In this document: positions 36,701-44,644 of the stretch, piece by piece
How positions within the stretch are numbered: position 1 is the first letter of the stretch
Layout of the letters: every line of letters starts with the position of its first letter
Origin: Hyphomicrobiales bacterium
GTDB lineage: Bacteria > Pseudomonadota > Alphaproteobacteria > Rhizobiales > Rhizobiaceae
NCBI GenBank assembly: GCA_900472485.1
Contig: UCII01000039.1
Span: 1 to 64,000, forward strand
DNA length: 64,000 nt
Direction of reading: 5' to 3'
Notes under the pieces: model-generated
Seen by the model: the letters and a program-made list of their open reading frames with translations, nothing else
Databases searched by the model: none
What the model was told of the DNA's origin: nothing
Made by a program: the position numbers and the translations under genes

Positions 36701-36769
36701 GCCGTCGATATGGCCGTGCCGCTGAAGGTCGATGCGCGCGCCGCTCATAACTGGGATGAGGCGCACTGA
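33767..36769 (+). CDS. polA: DNA polymerase I
   Basis: 1000 residues from the ATG at 33767 (MKKGDHLFLVDGSGFIFRAF), which matches the usual N terminus; an ATG at 33743 is possible. The N-terminal 5'-3' exonuclease has ADDIIATYARQAE and VTIISSDKDLMQLV. The 3'-5' exonuclease is intact (FDTETTSLDA near 401). Polymerase motif A DYSQIELRVLAH (about 770), motif B RRRAKAINFGIIYG (about 820) and motif C QVHDELIFEV (about 946) are all present. Functions in Okazaki processing and repair. Length is slightly above the E. coli 928 because of a linker before the proofreading domain (about residues 300-380). Confidence 0.97.
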   Translation: MKKGDHLFLVDGSGFIFRAFHALPPLTRKSDGLPVGAVSGFCNMLWKLLTSARDTSVGVTPTHFAVIFDYSSKTFRKDIFPEYKANRSAPPEELIPQFGLIREATRAFNLPCIETDGFEADDIIATYARQAEAAGADVTIISSDKDLMQLVTPMVHMYDSMKDKQIGIPDVVEKWGVPPDKMIDLQAMTGDSIDNVPGIPGIGPKTAAQLLEEFGDLDTLLARAGEIKQQKRRENIIANAELARISRQLVTLRTDVPLELELDALVLDPQDGPKLIGFLKTMEFTTLTRRVAEACDCDAAAIEPSVVKIEWGESAHGPDLDVGENVDLVAGSTVEAEGASVPAPSAKARLALDGTTEPEDLAKARAASFASAPVDHSKYVTIRDIATLDQWIADARETGIVAFDTETTSLDAMQAEIVGFSMAIADNRDDPTGASIRAAYVPLGHKTGVGDLLGGGLADNQIPLRDALPRLKDLLEDASILKIAQNLKYDYLLMKRYGIETRSFDDTMLLSYVLDGGANATHGMDSLSERWLGHKPIAYKDVAGSGKSNVTFDLVDIDRATAYAAEDADVTLRLWLVLKPRLAAEKLSVVYERLERPLVPVLAHMEERGITIDRQILSRLSGELAQGAAALEDEIYNLAGERFNIGSPKQLGDILFGKMGLAGGSKTKTGQWSTSAQVLEDLAAAGFELPRKIVDWRQLTKLKSTYTDALPSYVHPETKRVHTSYSLASTTTGRLSSSEPNLQNIPVRTAEGRKIRTAFISTPGHKLVSADYSQIELRVLAHVANIPQLKQAFEDGIDIHAMTASEMFGVPVDGMPSEVRRRAKAINFGIIYGISAFGLANQLSIERSEAGDYIKKYFERFPGIRDYMEGAKQAARDKGYVETIFGRRIHFPEIRSSNPSVRAFNERASINAPIQGSAADVIRRAMIKMEPALASAGLGDRVRMLLQVHDELIFEVEDADVERTTPIIVSVMENAAMPAVDMAVPLKVDARAAHNWDEAH

Positions 36770-36858
36770 GCAAAGGGCGTGTTGGAGGGAGTTCTATCTC
36801 GCCCGCCAGGGGTGAAATAGACCTTCGCTTGTGCCGCGCCTTCTTCAGCGTCAGCCGC

Positions 36859-37464
36859 TTACTTCCCAATCAGCGCCTCCAGCACCGAAATGATGGCGCG
36901 TTCGGCCTCTTCGAGCGTGCCGCTATTGTCGATATCGGCGACGTCGTAGCTGCCCTCAACGGTCAACGAGCTTCTTTCCAGGCGCTTCAGCACGTCTTCG
37001 CGGCTCTCGCGTCCACGCGCCATCAGCCGCTCGGCAAGCACTTCGCGCGTCGCCGTGACATTGATGATCTTCAGCTTTGGAAAGGCGGCCTGGAAATGGT
37101 GCAGCGCCGAGCGCGAGCCATTGGCGATCACCAGATTGCCGCGTGCAAGCTCATCGAAGACGCCCGCTGGAATGCCGTATTTCAGGCCATGCGCTTCCCA
37201 GGAGACGGCGAAGGCGCCGGCCCGCTCCATTGCATCGAAGTCGGCCTCGGAAACGCTTCTGTGGTCCTCATTGCCGGCATCGCCATCGCGCGTGATGACG
37301 CGGCGGACGAAGTGGACATCGGGCCGGCCGGCAAAATGCCGCGCGGCGAGATTCATCAGTGTATCCTTGCCGGCGCCGCTCGGCCCGACGACGACGGCGA
37401 GCGTGCCCGCCGCCGCATCCGCCAGGCCGACATTAGTCGGCTTGATATTGGCGTCCGGGCTCAT
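36859..37464 (-). CDS. phnN: Ribose 1,5-bisphosphate phosphokinase
   Basis: 201 residues with a guanylate-kinase-like fold: P-loop VVGPSGAGKDTLMN near residue 26, then VRRVITRD, EADFDAMERAGAFAVSWEAHGLKYGIP and NVTATREVLAERLMARGRE. PhnN phosphorylates ribose 1,5-bisphosphate to PRPP, the salvage end of the C-P lyase pathway. It overlaps the phnM stop by 4 bases and is the last gene of the phn cluster. The following 90 bases separate it from convergent polA. Confidence 0.93.
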   Translation of the reverse strand: MSPDANIKPTNVGLADAAAGTLAVVVGPSGAGKDTLMNLAARHFAGRPDVHFVRRVITRDGDAGNEDHRSVSEADFDAMERAGAFAVSWEAHGLKYGIPAGVFDELARGNLVIANGSRSALHHFQAAFPKLKIINVTATREVLAERLMARGRESREDVLKRLERSSLTVEGSYDVADIDNSGTLEEAERAIISVLEALIGK

Positions 37465-38600
37465 GCGACCCGCCGTCCTTCCCGCCAGACAGAGCGCGTG
37501 ACCGGCACGCCGTGATCGCGGCGGACGCGCACAAGATCGGCACGCAAGCCCTCAGCAACGCGGCCGCGATCATTCAGGCTGACGGTCCTTGCCGGCGTCG
37601 CCGTCACCATGGCGATCGCCTGCGGCAACGAAATACCCTCGACTTCATCCGCCAGGATGAAGGGCGCGTGCAGCAGGCTGAGCGGCACATAGTCGGAGGA
37701 CAGCACGTCGAGGACGCCAAGCTCAGCGAGATCGCGTGCGGCGATATTGCCCGAATGCGACTTACCACGCACGATGTTCGGCGCGCCCATCAACACGCTC
37801 ATGCCGGCGCCGTGGGAAGCCTTCGCGGCATCGACGCTGGTCGGGAATTCCGCCAGGCGAACGCCGTAGTTGATGGCTTCGTCGACATGGGCAAGCGTCG
37901 CATCGTCATGACTGGCAACGGTGATGCCGCGCTCGGCGCAGACCTTAGAAATCGCGTCGCGATGCGGCGTGGCATATTTGGCAGATTCTTCCTGACGCTT
38001 GGCAACGAACTTGGCAAAGGCCTCGTCGCTGAGCCCGCGCTTCTTCTGGTAGTAGAAGATGTACTGATCCATGGTCTGGAACTGGCGCTGGCCCGGCGCG
38101 TGGTCCATCAGCGAAACCAGGCGGACGTAAGGGTCCTTCTCGAAATCCTGGAAGTGGTCGAGCACGTTGTCGGAGGAGACTTCGCAGCGCAGGTGGATCA
38201 GGTGATCGGCGCGTAGGCGATCTTCGCTTTGGGCCGCCTGGATGGCATCGGCCATATCACGCATCTCGCCTTTTTCGAAACCGCCATCCTCGTCCGAGCC
38301 CATGCGCAGGCAGTCGAATACGGTGGTAATGCCCGAGGTGACAATCTGGGCATCATGCGCCTGGATGGCAGCCGTCTTGTTCCAGCGAACGCCCGGACGC
38401 GGGGAATAATGCGCTTCCAAATGGTCGGTATGCAGTTCGACCAGGCCGGGTATCAGAAAATCGCCCTCGAAATCCTCGCCGATGTCGGACTTGCCTTCGG
38501 AGATGGCGGCAATACGACCGTCACGGATCAGCACGGAGCCTTCGATGATCTTGTCTTCGAGGACGATGCGGGCGTGGGAAAGGACGGTTTCTTTGGTCAT
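37461..38600 (-). CDS. phnM: Alpha-D-ribose 1-methylphosphonate 5-triphosphate diphosphatase
   Basis: 379 residues of the amidohydrolase-fold PhnM family. Metal-binding segments are GLVELHTDHLEAHYSPRPGV, VASHDDATLAHVDEAI and SDYVPLSLLHAPF. PhnM releases pyrophosphate from the triphosphate intermediate so that PhnJ can act. It starts 15 bases before the DUF1045 gene ends on the same strand and overlaps phnN. Present here without phnP. Confidence 0.95.
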   Translation of the reverse strand: MTKETVLSHARIVLEDKIIEGSVLIRDGRIAAISEGKSDIGEDFEGDFLIPGLVELHTDHLEAHYSPRPGVRWNKTAAIQAHDAQIVTSGITTVFDCLRMGSDEDGGFEKGEMRDMADAIQAAQSEDRLRADHLIHLRCEVSSDNVLDHFQDFEKDPYVRLVSLMDHAPGQRQFQTMDQYIFYYQKKRGLSDEAFAKFVAKRQEESAKYATPHRDAISKVCAERGITVASHDDATLAHVDEAINYGVRLAEFPTSVDAAKASHGAGMSVLMGAPNIVRGKSHSGNIAARDLAELGVLDVLSSDYVPLSLLHAPFILADEVEGISLPQAIAMVTATPARTVSLNDRGRVAEGLRADLVRVRRDHGVPVTRSVWREGRRVA

Positions 38601-38615
38601 ATCGGCTCTTTCATA

Positions 38616-39302
38616 TTAGGCGCCGGCAAGCGGCAGCCAGGAACGGACGGTAAAGGGAGCACCGCGCTCGTCTTCGGCGAAGATGGCGAGGCCGGAAATA
38701 TCGAGCGGCTTGCCGGTGTGCTCGGCGAAGCGCTCACGCAGAATGTCGTGCATCTCGGGCTGACGTTCGGTCGGCACGCGCCCGGTCAGCGTCATGTGGA
38801 AACGGAACTCGTCGTTGACGTAAGGGTAGCCCCAACGCAGCAGATTGGCGCGCTGCGGTTCCGTCAAGCCTTCCGGCTTGCGCCTTGCGATATCATGATC
38901 CGAAAGCGGTGCGCGGAACGGCTCGAAGGTTTTCACCACACGCGAGGCGAAGTCCTGCAGCGGCTGATGGAGCGAGCCGGGAACGAGCGCGAAGAAATGG
39001 CCGAGCTGGCCAAGTACCAGCTCCGGAATGGTGAAAGCTTTGGTTTGCGAGGCGAATTCGGTGGCGACATCGAGAAGATCGCGCTCGGTCACCGAGGAGG
39101 CAAGCTCGAACGGCGCCTTCAGCGTGGCATGAAAGCCATAGCGGCGCGGATCGGCCGTCAGCTCGGCATGGCCTTCCGGCAGCGGCGCCATGGCCTTGTC
39201 GGAAAAGATCTCATTCGAAAATGCATCGCGGCCCAGCCAGCGGGCGGCGAGCGATGTCAACGGATCGTCTTTGGGCGGCGTGAAATAGAGAGCATAGCGC
39301 AA
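38616..39302 (-). CDS. DUF1045 phosphonate-cluster protein, 2H phosphoesterase-like
   Basis: 228 residues from a TTG at 39302 (RYALYFTPPKDDPLT follows), with AAGGA upstream; an ATG 27 codons earlier adds non-family sequence. Two H-x-T motifs, H58-A-T60 (GFHATLKAPF) and H169-M-T171 (RFHMTLTGRV), spaced about 110 residues apart, define the 2H phosphoesterase fold. Proteins of this kind (DUF1045, phosphonate metabolism) are encoded in many alphaproteobacterial phn clusters. The fold acts on cyclic or 2',3'-type phosphodiesters. It is a good candidate for opening the 1,2-cyclic phosphate normally handled by PhnP. That role is an inference. Confidence 0.82.
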   Translation of the reverse strand: MRYALYFTPPKDDPLTSLAARWLGRDAFSNEIFSDKAMAPLPEGHAELTADPRRYGFHATLKAPFELASSVTERDLLDVATEFASQTKAFTIPELVLGQLGHFFALVPGSLHQPLQDFASRVVKTFEPFRAPLSDHDIARRKPEGLTEPQRANLLRWGYPYVNDEFRFHMTLTGRVPTERQPEMHDILRERFAEHTGKPLDISGLAIFAEDERGAPFTVRSWLPLAGA

Positions 39303-39491
39303 GGCTGCATTCCTTGGAAAAATCGGCTGCGCGGGACACTGTTGGGTGATTTGCTTCAAACCGCAAGAGCAGCAAGGCAGCAACGGTTCGAATCCGGCTA
39401 AAGCCGGATTGACCGCTACGGTCTTGCCGGCCTGCGCTACCGGATTCCCGTGACAGAATGATGATGCGGAACGATTTTTTCTCGTTCTTTT

Positions 39492-40838
39492 TTATTTCAC
39501 CCGTGTGCCCATCAGGCGCGAGCGCAAGGCGTTGGATGCGGCATCGAACAGGAAGACGACGATGAGGATCAACAGCACCATGTAGGCGACGTTTTCCCAG
39601 TTGGAATTGGTGCGCATCGCTTCCCAAAGCTTGAGGCCGATACCACCAGCACCGACGGCGCCGATGATCGTCGCGCCACGCACGTTCGATTCCCACTGAT
39701 AGAGCGTCTGGCTGACGATGACGGGCACGATCTGCGGCATGATCCCGTAGCGATGCACGAGAATGGTCGGCGAGCCGGTGGACTTCACGCCCTCGCGTGG
39801 CTTGTTGTCGATATTCTCCAAGCCTTCGGAGTAGAGCTTGCCGAGCGTGCCGGTCTCTGTGAGGAAGATCGCGCCGCTGCCGGCGAGCGGGCCCGGGCCG
39901 AAGGCGCGGGTCAGGAACAGCGCCCAGATCAGCATGTCCACCGAACGCAGAAAGTCGAACAGGCGTTTGAGGATCTGATTGAGCAGCCGGTTCGGCGTGA
40001 TGTTGCGGGCCGCCAGGAAAGCGAGTGGAAAGGCCGCGAGCGAACCGAGCAGCGTGCCGAGGAAGGCCATGACGATGGTCTGGAACAGCTTGGTCCAGAC
40101 GTCGCCGTGCTGCCATGCGCTATTGTTCCAGATATTGTCGAAGGCCAGCGAGAGATTGGACTGGGCAGGGTCCAGCCGCGGACCCGAAAAGATCAGGCTG
40201 ATGACTTCGCTCGCCGGCTTGTCGAAGAAGGGCGAATGCGTATCGAAGACGAAATTCGCCCAGCCGATGAAGCGTTTGCGGATCTTCACGCGGTCGGTGG
40301 AAATGCTGGCATCGCCCGCAAAGCCGAGATTGACGAGAATATTGTCGTCATAGACCGTCATCCAGCTGGGAACGGGCTGGGAGCCGACGATCTTCGGCAC
40401 ATCGCCGGCAATATCGATCGGAATCGTGATGCCGTGCGCGTTCACGATGGCCTGCGTCTTGGTGACGGTTACCGTGCGACTCATGCCGCTGACGGAAACG
40501 GTCATGCTGCCATCGGGGTTGGTCTTCACCCAGTCCGGGTTCGGATTATCGCCCAGGGGTGAAAAGCGCGGATATTTGATGCTGATCTTGTCGCCGGAGA
40601 TGCGGAATTCCGGCTGCACGTCATAGCTCACCCATTCGCTGAGATAGATGCCGACGCGTTCCCAATGCGCTTCCGAAATGACCTTCGGCAGGTCGAAGAA
40701 CCACACGGCATAGATGCCATACAGGATGACGCCGATGAAGATCATCAGCGCACCGAAGCGCTGGCGGAAGGACCGGTGAAGCACTTCCGGGTAACGCGCT
40801 TCGATTTCCTGCATGCGGCCGGCGTCGATGACGGACAT
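39492..40838 (-). CDS. phnE: Phosphonate ABC importer permease, long form
   Basis: 448 residues, far longer than a typical PhnE (about 260-300). A first membrane segment (FGALMIFIGVILYGIYAVWF) is followed by some 190 residues of probable periplasmic domain (to about residue 230), then the permease core with five or so segments. The EAA-like region is EGVKSTGSPTILVHRYGIMP. It sits 8 bases after the first phnE. The two permeases probably form one heterodimer with PhnC and PhnD. The start at 40838 is chosen to match the downstream position of phnE1; a frame from 40898 adds unlikely residues. Confidence 0.88.
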   Translation of the reverse strand: MSVIDAGRMQEIEARYPEVLHRSFRQRFGALMIFIGVILYGIYAVWFFDLPKVISEAHWERVGIYLSEWVSYDVQPEFRISGDKISIKYPRFSPLGDNPNPDWVKTNPDGSMTVSVSGMSRTVTVTKTQAIVNAHGITIPIDIAGDVPKIVGSQPVPSWMTVYDDNILVNLGFAGDASISTDRVKIRKRFIGWANFVFDTHSPFFDKPASEVISLIFSGPRLDPAQSNLSLAFDNIWNNSAWQHGDVWTKLFQTIVMAFLGTLLGSLAAFPLAFLAARNITPNRLLNQILKRLFDFLRSVDMLIWALFLTRAFGPGPLAGSGAIFLTETGTLGKLYSEGLENIDNKPREGVKSTGSPTILVHRYGIMPQIVPVIVSQTLYQWESNVRGATIIGAVGAGGIGLKLWEAMRTNSNWENVAYMVLLILIVVFLFDAASNALRSRLMGTRVK

Positions 40839-40846
40839 GGTCAACC

Positions 40847-41827
40847 TCAATGCTGCAAAAGAAAGGCATGTTCGCCGACGAGGCGGCGGCGGAGCCATGC
40901 GGAAAACTGATCGACCGCGATGATCGTCAGGAAGAGAAGCAGCACCAGCGCCAATGTCTTGGCGCCAAAGCCGCGCGAGATCGCAAGTTTCAGCTCTTCG
41001 CCGATACCGCCGCCGCCGACGGCGCCGATGATGGTCGAGGCGCGAACGTTGATCTCCAGACGCAGCAGCGCGTAGGACATGAGGTTCGGCAGCACCTGCG
41101 GCAGGGCGGCGAAGCGGACGCGTTCCGTCCAGCTGGCACCGACGGCACGCATGCCCTCGTCGGGTTTCATGTCGATATTCTCGACGACTTCGTAGAAGAG
41201 CTTGCCGAGTGCGCCGATCGTATGCAGGCCGACGGCGATGATGGCGGCGATCGGGCCGATCGACAGGATTGCCGAAAACAGTCCGGCGATGACGATTTCC
41301 GGAAAGGCCCGCAGGAATTCCATGATGCGCTTGGTCACCAGTCGGATCGGATTGGACGGTGACATGTTGCGCGCAGCGAAGAAGCTCAAAGGCACGGCAA
41401 AGACGAAGCCGATGATGGTCGACACCAGCGCCACGTTGATCGTGATGATCATCAGCTCGAAATATTCGGGGATGTAGAAATCGCCCCAGACATAGACGCG
41501 GCCGAGGGGGAAATTGAATTCCTCGCCGCCGGCGCCATTGGCCCCATTCGGGCTCGGCAGGTCGAAGAGCGCACGGTAGACGTCGGCCCAGTCCTTGGGA
41601 ATAAGCCAGCTCAGGAAATCGAAGAGATGCGGCAGGCGGTCGAAGAAATGCCCGGCGTTGTTCTCGTCGGCAAAGCGCACCGAGCTGACGAAGGCGACGA
41701 GCAGGATCGCGAGACCGATGCCGGTGTACCGGCGGCGTTTGGCCACCATCTTGCTCCAGGCGTCGCCGATCTCCCTGGCGCTTTGCGGCGCGCTCGGCAT
41801 GTTCGGATGCGTATCGGCGATCGTCAT
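40847..41827 (-). CDS. phnE: Phosphonate ABC importer permease
   Basis: 326 residues. After an N-terminal membrane segment (YTGIGLAILLVAFVSSVRF) comes a moderate periplasmic loop, then a permease core with the EAA-type loop EGMRAVGASWTERVRFAALPQVLP. The family-typical LRAFPEIVIAGLFSAILS and INVRASTIIGAVGGGGIG segments are present. Partner of the long-form permease immediately downstream. The start at 41827 is supported by its place after a hairpin separating it from phnD. Confidence 0.9.
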   Translation of the reverse strand: MTIADTHPNMPSAPQSAREIGDAWSKMVAKRRRYTGIGLAILLVAFVSSVRFADENNAGHFFDRLPHLFDFLSWLIPKDWADVYRALFDLPSPNGANGAGGEEFNFPLGRVYVWGDFYIPEYFELMIITINVALVSTIIGFVFAVPLSFFAARNMSPSNPIRLVTKRIMEFLRAFPEIVIAGLFSAILSIGPIAAIIAVGLHTIGALGKLFYEVVENIDMKPDEGMRAVGASWTERVRFAALPQVLPNLMSYALLRLEINVRASTIIGAVGGGGIGEELKLAISRGFGAKTLALVLLLFLTIIAVDQFSAWLRRRLVGEHAFLLQH

Positions 41828-41870
41828 GAAATTCAGCCCTGTGAATGGCAAAGGGGTGTGAATAGCAAAA

Positions 41871-41892
41871 GGGCGGCCGTTGCCGGCCGCCC
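41871..41892 (-). terminator. Stem-loop between phnD and phnE
   Basis: GGGCGGCCG and CGGCCGCCC form a perfect 9-bp stem with a 4-base loop; on the minus strand TTTTG follows. It likely acts as a partial terminator or as an end-protector that raises PhnD over the permeases. Confidence 0.7.
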
Positions 41893-41909
41893 CATTTTGG
41901 GGATACGGA

Positions 41910-42821
41910 TCAGCCGCCGATGGCAGCCTTACGAACGTCAATAACGGCGTTGTAGAAATCCGGGGTTACCTTGACGTAGCCCTTGAAGTCGCCGCCTTCG
42001 ACGGCGTTGAAGCACTTGGCGTCGGTGGTCGGCAGCTTCAGGAAGAAGTCGGCCAGCTTGGTCTGCCATTCGGTGCCGAGAGCGTTGCGAACGACGAGCG
42101 GACCGTTCGGGATCAGCGGCGAACGCCAGACTTCGACGAGCTTGTTCGGGTCTACGGCACCCTTGTCGACTTCCTTGCGGAAGGTACCGGAAGTGAAGCC
42201 GTCCTTGAAATCGCCAACGCCCGAGGAATCGTCGACAGCAACGTCGACCTTGCCGTCATAGGCAGCGAGCAGGTTGTTCTCATGGCCGCCGTTGAACTGG
42301 GTCGAGCCGAAGAACTTGTCGTTCGGCACGCCGGTGGTCTTCGGAATCTGCGTCAGCGGAACGAGGTAGCCCGAGGTGGAGTCCGGATCGGCGTAGCCGA
42401 GCTTCTTGCCCTTGGCGTCCATGATCGTCTTGATGCCGGAGGACTTGAGGGCGAGGCCGATCGAGTAATAGCCGGTGGAACCGTCGGTCTGCTGCGTGGT
42501 CAGGATCGGCGTAACGGCCTTCGGGTCCTTGATGGCGACGGCTGCGTAGCCGGAAGCGCCAAGTTCTGCGAAATCGAGCGTGCCGCCGAGCAGGCCCTGG
42601 ATAACGCCGTTATAGTCGGCGGCCGGGAACAGCGAAACCTTCTCGAAACCGAATTCCTTCTTCAGGTGGTCGGAAAGGCAGGCATAGTTGCGCAGGCGGT
42701 CGGCTTCGTTTTCGCCGCCGAGAATGCCGACGCGGAATTCCTTGAGATCTGCGGCGTTAGCCGCAGCGCCGGCTGCGAGCGCAACGAGCGCCGTAGCGGC
42801 AAAGAGTGCTTTCTTCAACAT
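41910..42821 (-). CDS. phnD: Phosphonate ABC importer substrate-binding protein
   Basis: 303 residues with a signal peptide (LKKALFAATALVALAAG, cleavage near AANAADLKE). Family segments include FRVGILGGENEADRLRNYAC, GVIQGLLGGTLDFAELGASGYA, LGYADPDSTSGYLVP and QFNGGHENNLLAAYDGKVDVAVD. It binds phosphonates in the periplasm. CAGGAGA precedes the start. Similar to PhoD/PhnD of Sinorhizobium, which carries phosphonates and phosphate under Pho control. Confidence 0.93.
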   Translation of the reverse strand: MLKKALFAATALVALAAGAAANAADLKEFRVGILGGENEADRLRNYACLSDHLKKEFGFEKVSLFPAADYNGVIQGLLGGTLDFAELGASGYAAVAIKDPKAVTPILTTQQTDGSTGYYSIGLALKSSGIKTIMDAKGKKLGYADPDSTSGYLVPLTQIPKTTGVPNDKFFGSTQFNGGHENNLLAAYDGKVDVAVDDSSGVGDFKDGFTSGTFRKEVDKGAVDPNKLVEVWRSPLIPNGPLVVRNALGTEWQTKLADFFLKLPTTDAKCFNAVEGGDFKGYVKVTPDFYNAVIDVRKAAIGG

Positions 42822-42916
42822 GGGTTCGTCTCCTGATTAACCGGTGTCCCCGGATGTCTTCGGTCTGATAGAAGAAATGCGCCCTTGACGCGGGCCTTCG
42901 ATCCCGGCCGTCCCTC

Positions 42917-43771
42917 TCAGAGACCGGCCAGTGCCAGCGGTTGCGGGCCGGCAGATTCAGTCGCCGCGGCTTGTGCGGCCGGTTCGGCGATGTTGATGGA
43001 GGTCGACGTCATGGTCTCGTCGATGCCGGCGCCGTCCTTGTCGGTGCCATAGATTTCCTTGACGGCGGCTGCCGTCAGATCGGTCGGCTTGCCGTCGAAG
43101 ACGACCTTGCCGGCGGCCATGCCGACGATGCGTTCGCAATAGTTGCGCGCAGTATCCAGCGTATGCAGGTTGGTGATGACGGTGATGCCTTCGCGCTCGT
43201 TGATATCCCGCAGCGCATCCATGACGATCTTGGCGTTCAGCGGATCGAGCGAGGCGATCGGCTCGTCGGCCAGCATCATCTTCGGCTGCTGCATCAGGGC
43301 GCGGCAGATGGCGACGCGCTGCTGCTGGCCACCGGAAAGCGTGCCGGCCATCTGCAGGGCCGTCTGCTCAATGCCGAGGCGCTCGAGTGCCGCGATGGCT
43401 TCAATGCGTTCCTCGCGGGAAAAGACGGACAGCAGGCTCAGAACCGTCGAACGATGGTTGAGGCGGCCGAGCATGACGTTGGTGAGCACGTCGAGGCGCG
43501 GCACAAGGTTGAACTGCTGGAAGATCATGGCGCAATCGCGCTGCCAGCTGCGCAGTGCACGACCGGTCAGCTTGGAGACTTCGGTCCCAGAGAAATGAAT
43601 GGAGCCGGAACTCGGATCGGCCAGACGGTTGATCATGCGCAGCAGCGTAGACTTCCCAGCGCCGGAACGGCCGATGACGCCGACCATCTGTCCTTGCGGT
43701 ATGTCCAAAGTCACGGAATCGACAGCGAGCTTGTTTCCAAACCGGCGCGAGACATTCCTGAGTTCGAACAT
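42917..43771 (-). CDS. phnC: Phosphonate ABC importer ATPase
   Basis: 284 residues. Walker A GRSGAGKST (about residue 36), signature LSGGQQQRVAICRAL, Walker B MMLADEPIASLD and switch region NLHTLDTAR as usual for PhnC. The C-terminal 40 residues form an Ala-rich tail not required by the family. I chose the ATG at 43771 because it gives the standard start FELRNVSRRFG; a longer frame reaches the control region. First gene of the phnC-D-E-E unit; a Pho-box-like site lies 148 bases upstream. Confidence 0.93.
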   Translation of the reverse strand: MFELRNVSRRFGNKLAVDSVTLDIPQGQMVGVIGRSGAGKSTLLRMINRLADPSSGSIHFSGTEVSKLTGRALRSWQRDCAMIFQQFNLVPRLDVLTNVMLGRLNHRSTVLSLLSVFSREERIEAIAALERLGIEQTALQMAGTLSGGQQQRVAICRALMQQPKMMLADEPIASLDPLNAKIVMDALRDINEREGITVITNLHTLDTARNYCERIVGMAAGKVVFDGKPTDLTAAAVKEIYGTDKDGAGIDETMTSTSINIAEPAAQAAATESAGPQPLALAGL

Positions 43772-43918
43772 AGTGCTTCCCTTTCGCGGCTGCCGGGCTG
43801 CAGAAATTTCAGCGGTACCGGTGCTAAGAATGGGCGCATGCCCCTGCCTCGAAGGGAGTTTCGACGGGGCTGGCGCCAACCACAAGGCAACCGATTAGTC
43901 CCGCTTCATGAAGCTCCG

Positions 43919-43936
43919 ATGTCAGTTTTATGTAAC
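43919..43936 (-). promoter_or_regulatory. Putative Pho box upstream of phnC
   Basis: On the minus strand GTTACAT, AAAA, CTGACAT: two 7-base units separated by four A residues, compared with the CTGTCAT-N4-CTGTCAT consensus (4/7 and 6/7 matches). A further unit TTGTAAC (43941-43947) lies at the same 11-base period. PhoB control of phosphonate uptake is established in rhizobia. Confidence 0.6.
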
Positions 43937-43995
43937 TGCTGTTACAATTCCCGTCGTTTTCGCAAGATTAGCCGGCTGAGGGCTTTCCGTTAAAT

Positions 43996-44550
43996 TTAGC
44001 CGTCAAACATGCCGGTCGGCAGGCCGTCCATGCTGAAGCTATTCTTCTCGCGCCGGTATTCCTCAATGCCATCAGGACCCTTGGCTTTCGCCCATTGGTC
44101 TAGGCTCGGCCGCTCGCCTTCATAGGAAAAGAGCGGTACGCCGAAGCCGCAGGATGTCTGAACGAGATCGAAGTCCAGCCATACGATCTGTCGTGCGCCG
44201 AGCGGCTCCTCGCCCGCATAGTGTTCGTGCAGCAATTCACGATATTCGGGCGACGATCGATGGATGATCCGGCCGCGGCCGTAGAGGCGCAGGATCATCG
44301 GCGGTCCTTCGACCGCGCAGAACATGATCGTCAACCGGCCATCGGCCTTCATGTGAGCCGATGTTTCGTTGCCGCTGCCTGTGCGGTCGAGATAAATGGC
44401 GGTATTCGGTGAGATGATGCGCAGGCACAGCGTTTCGCGGGGCGAAACATTGACACGGGAATTTGCCGTCGCCGATGCCGTGAAGAAGATGTGCTGCCGC
44501 GCGATGAAATCGCGCAGCCGGTCGTCGATACTGGAAAACTGCTTTGCCAT
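43996..44550 (-). CDS. Pyridoxamine 5'-phosphate oxidase-like split-barrel protein
   Basis: 184 residues of the PNPOx-like flavin-binding split-barrel superfamily: LRDFIARQHIFFTASA at the start, VNVSPRE, AIYLDRTGSGNETSAHMKADGRLTIMFC and LRLYGRGRII. These proteins may bind FMN, F420 or heme; the partner is unknown here. It lies inside the phn cluster between the hexapeptide transferase and phnC but ends 59 bases before the Pho-box-like site, so it belongs with the upstream unit or is independent. GGAGT precedes the start. Confidence 0.8.
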   Translation of the reverse strand: MAKQFSSIDDRLRDFIARQHIFFTASATANSRVNVSPRETLCLRIISPNTAIYLDRTGSGNETSAHMKADGRLTIMFCAVEGPPMILRLYGRGRIIHRSSPEYRELLHEHYAGEEPLGARQIVWLDFDLVQTSCGFGVPLFSYEGERPSLDQWAKAKGPDGIEEYRREKNSFSMDGLPTGMFDG

Positions 44551-44644
44551 GGAAACTCCTTCCCAATCCTGTCCTTGCAAGGATCATCTGAAAGCTGGAT
44601 CGCTCGTCAACGCCTTGCAAGCTTGGTTTTGGCGGAAACGGTTC

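Noticed and set aside
35528..36766. 412-codon frame opposite polA
   Set aside because: Antisense shadow of a conserved gene.
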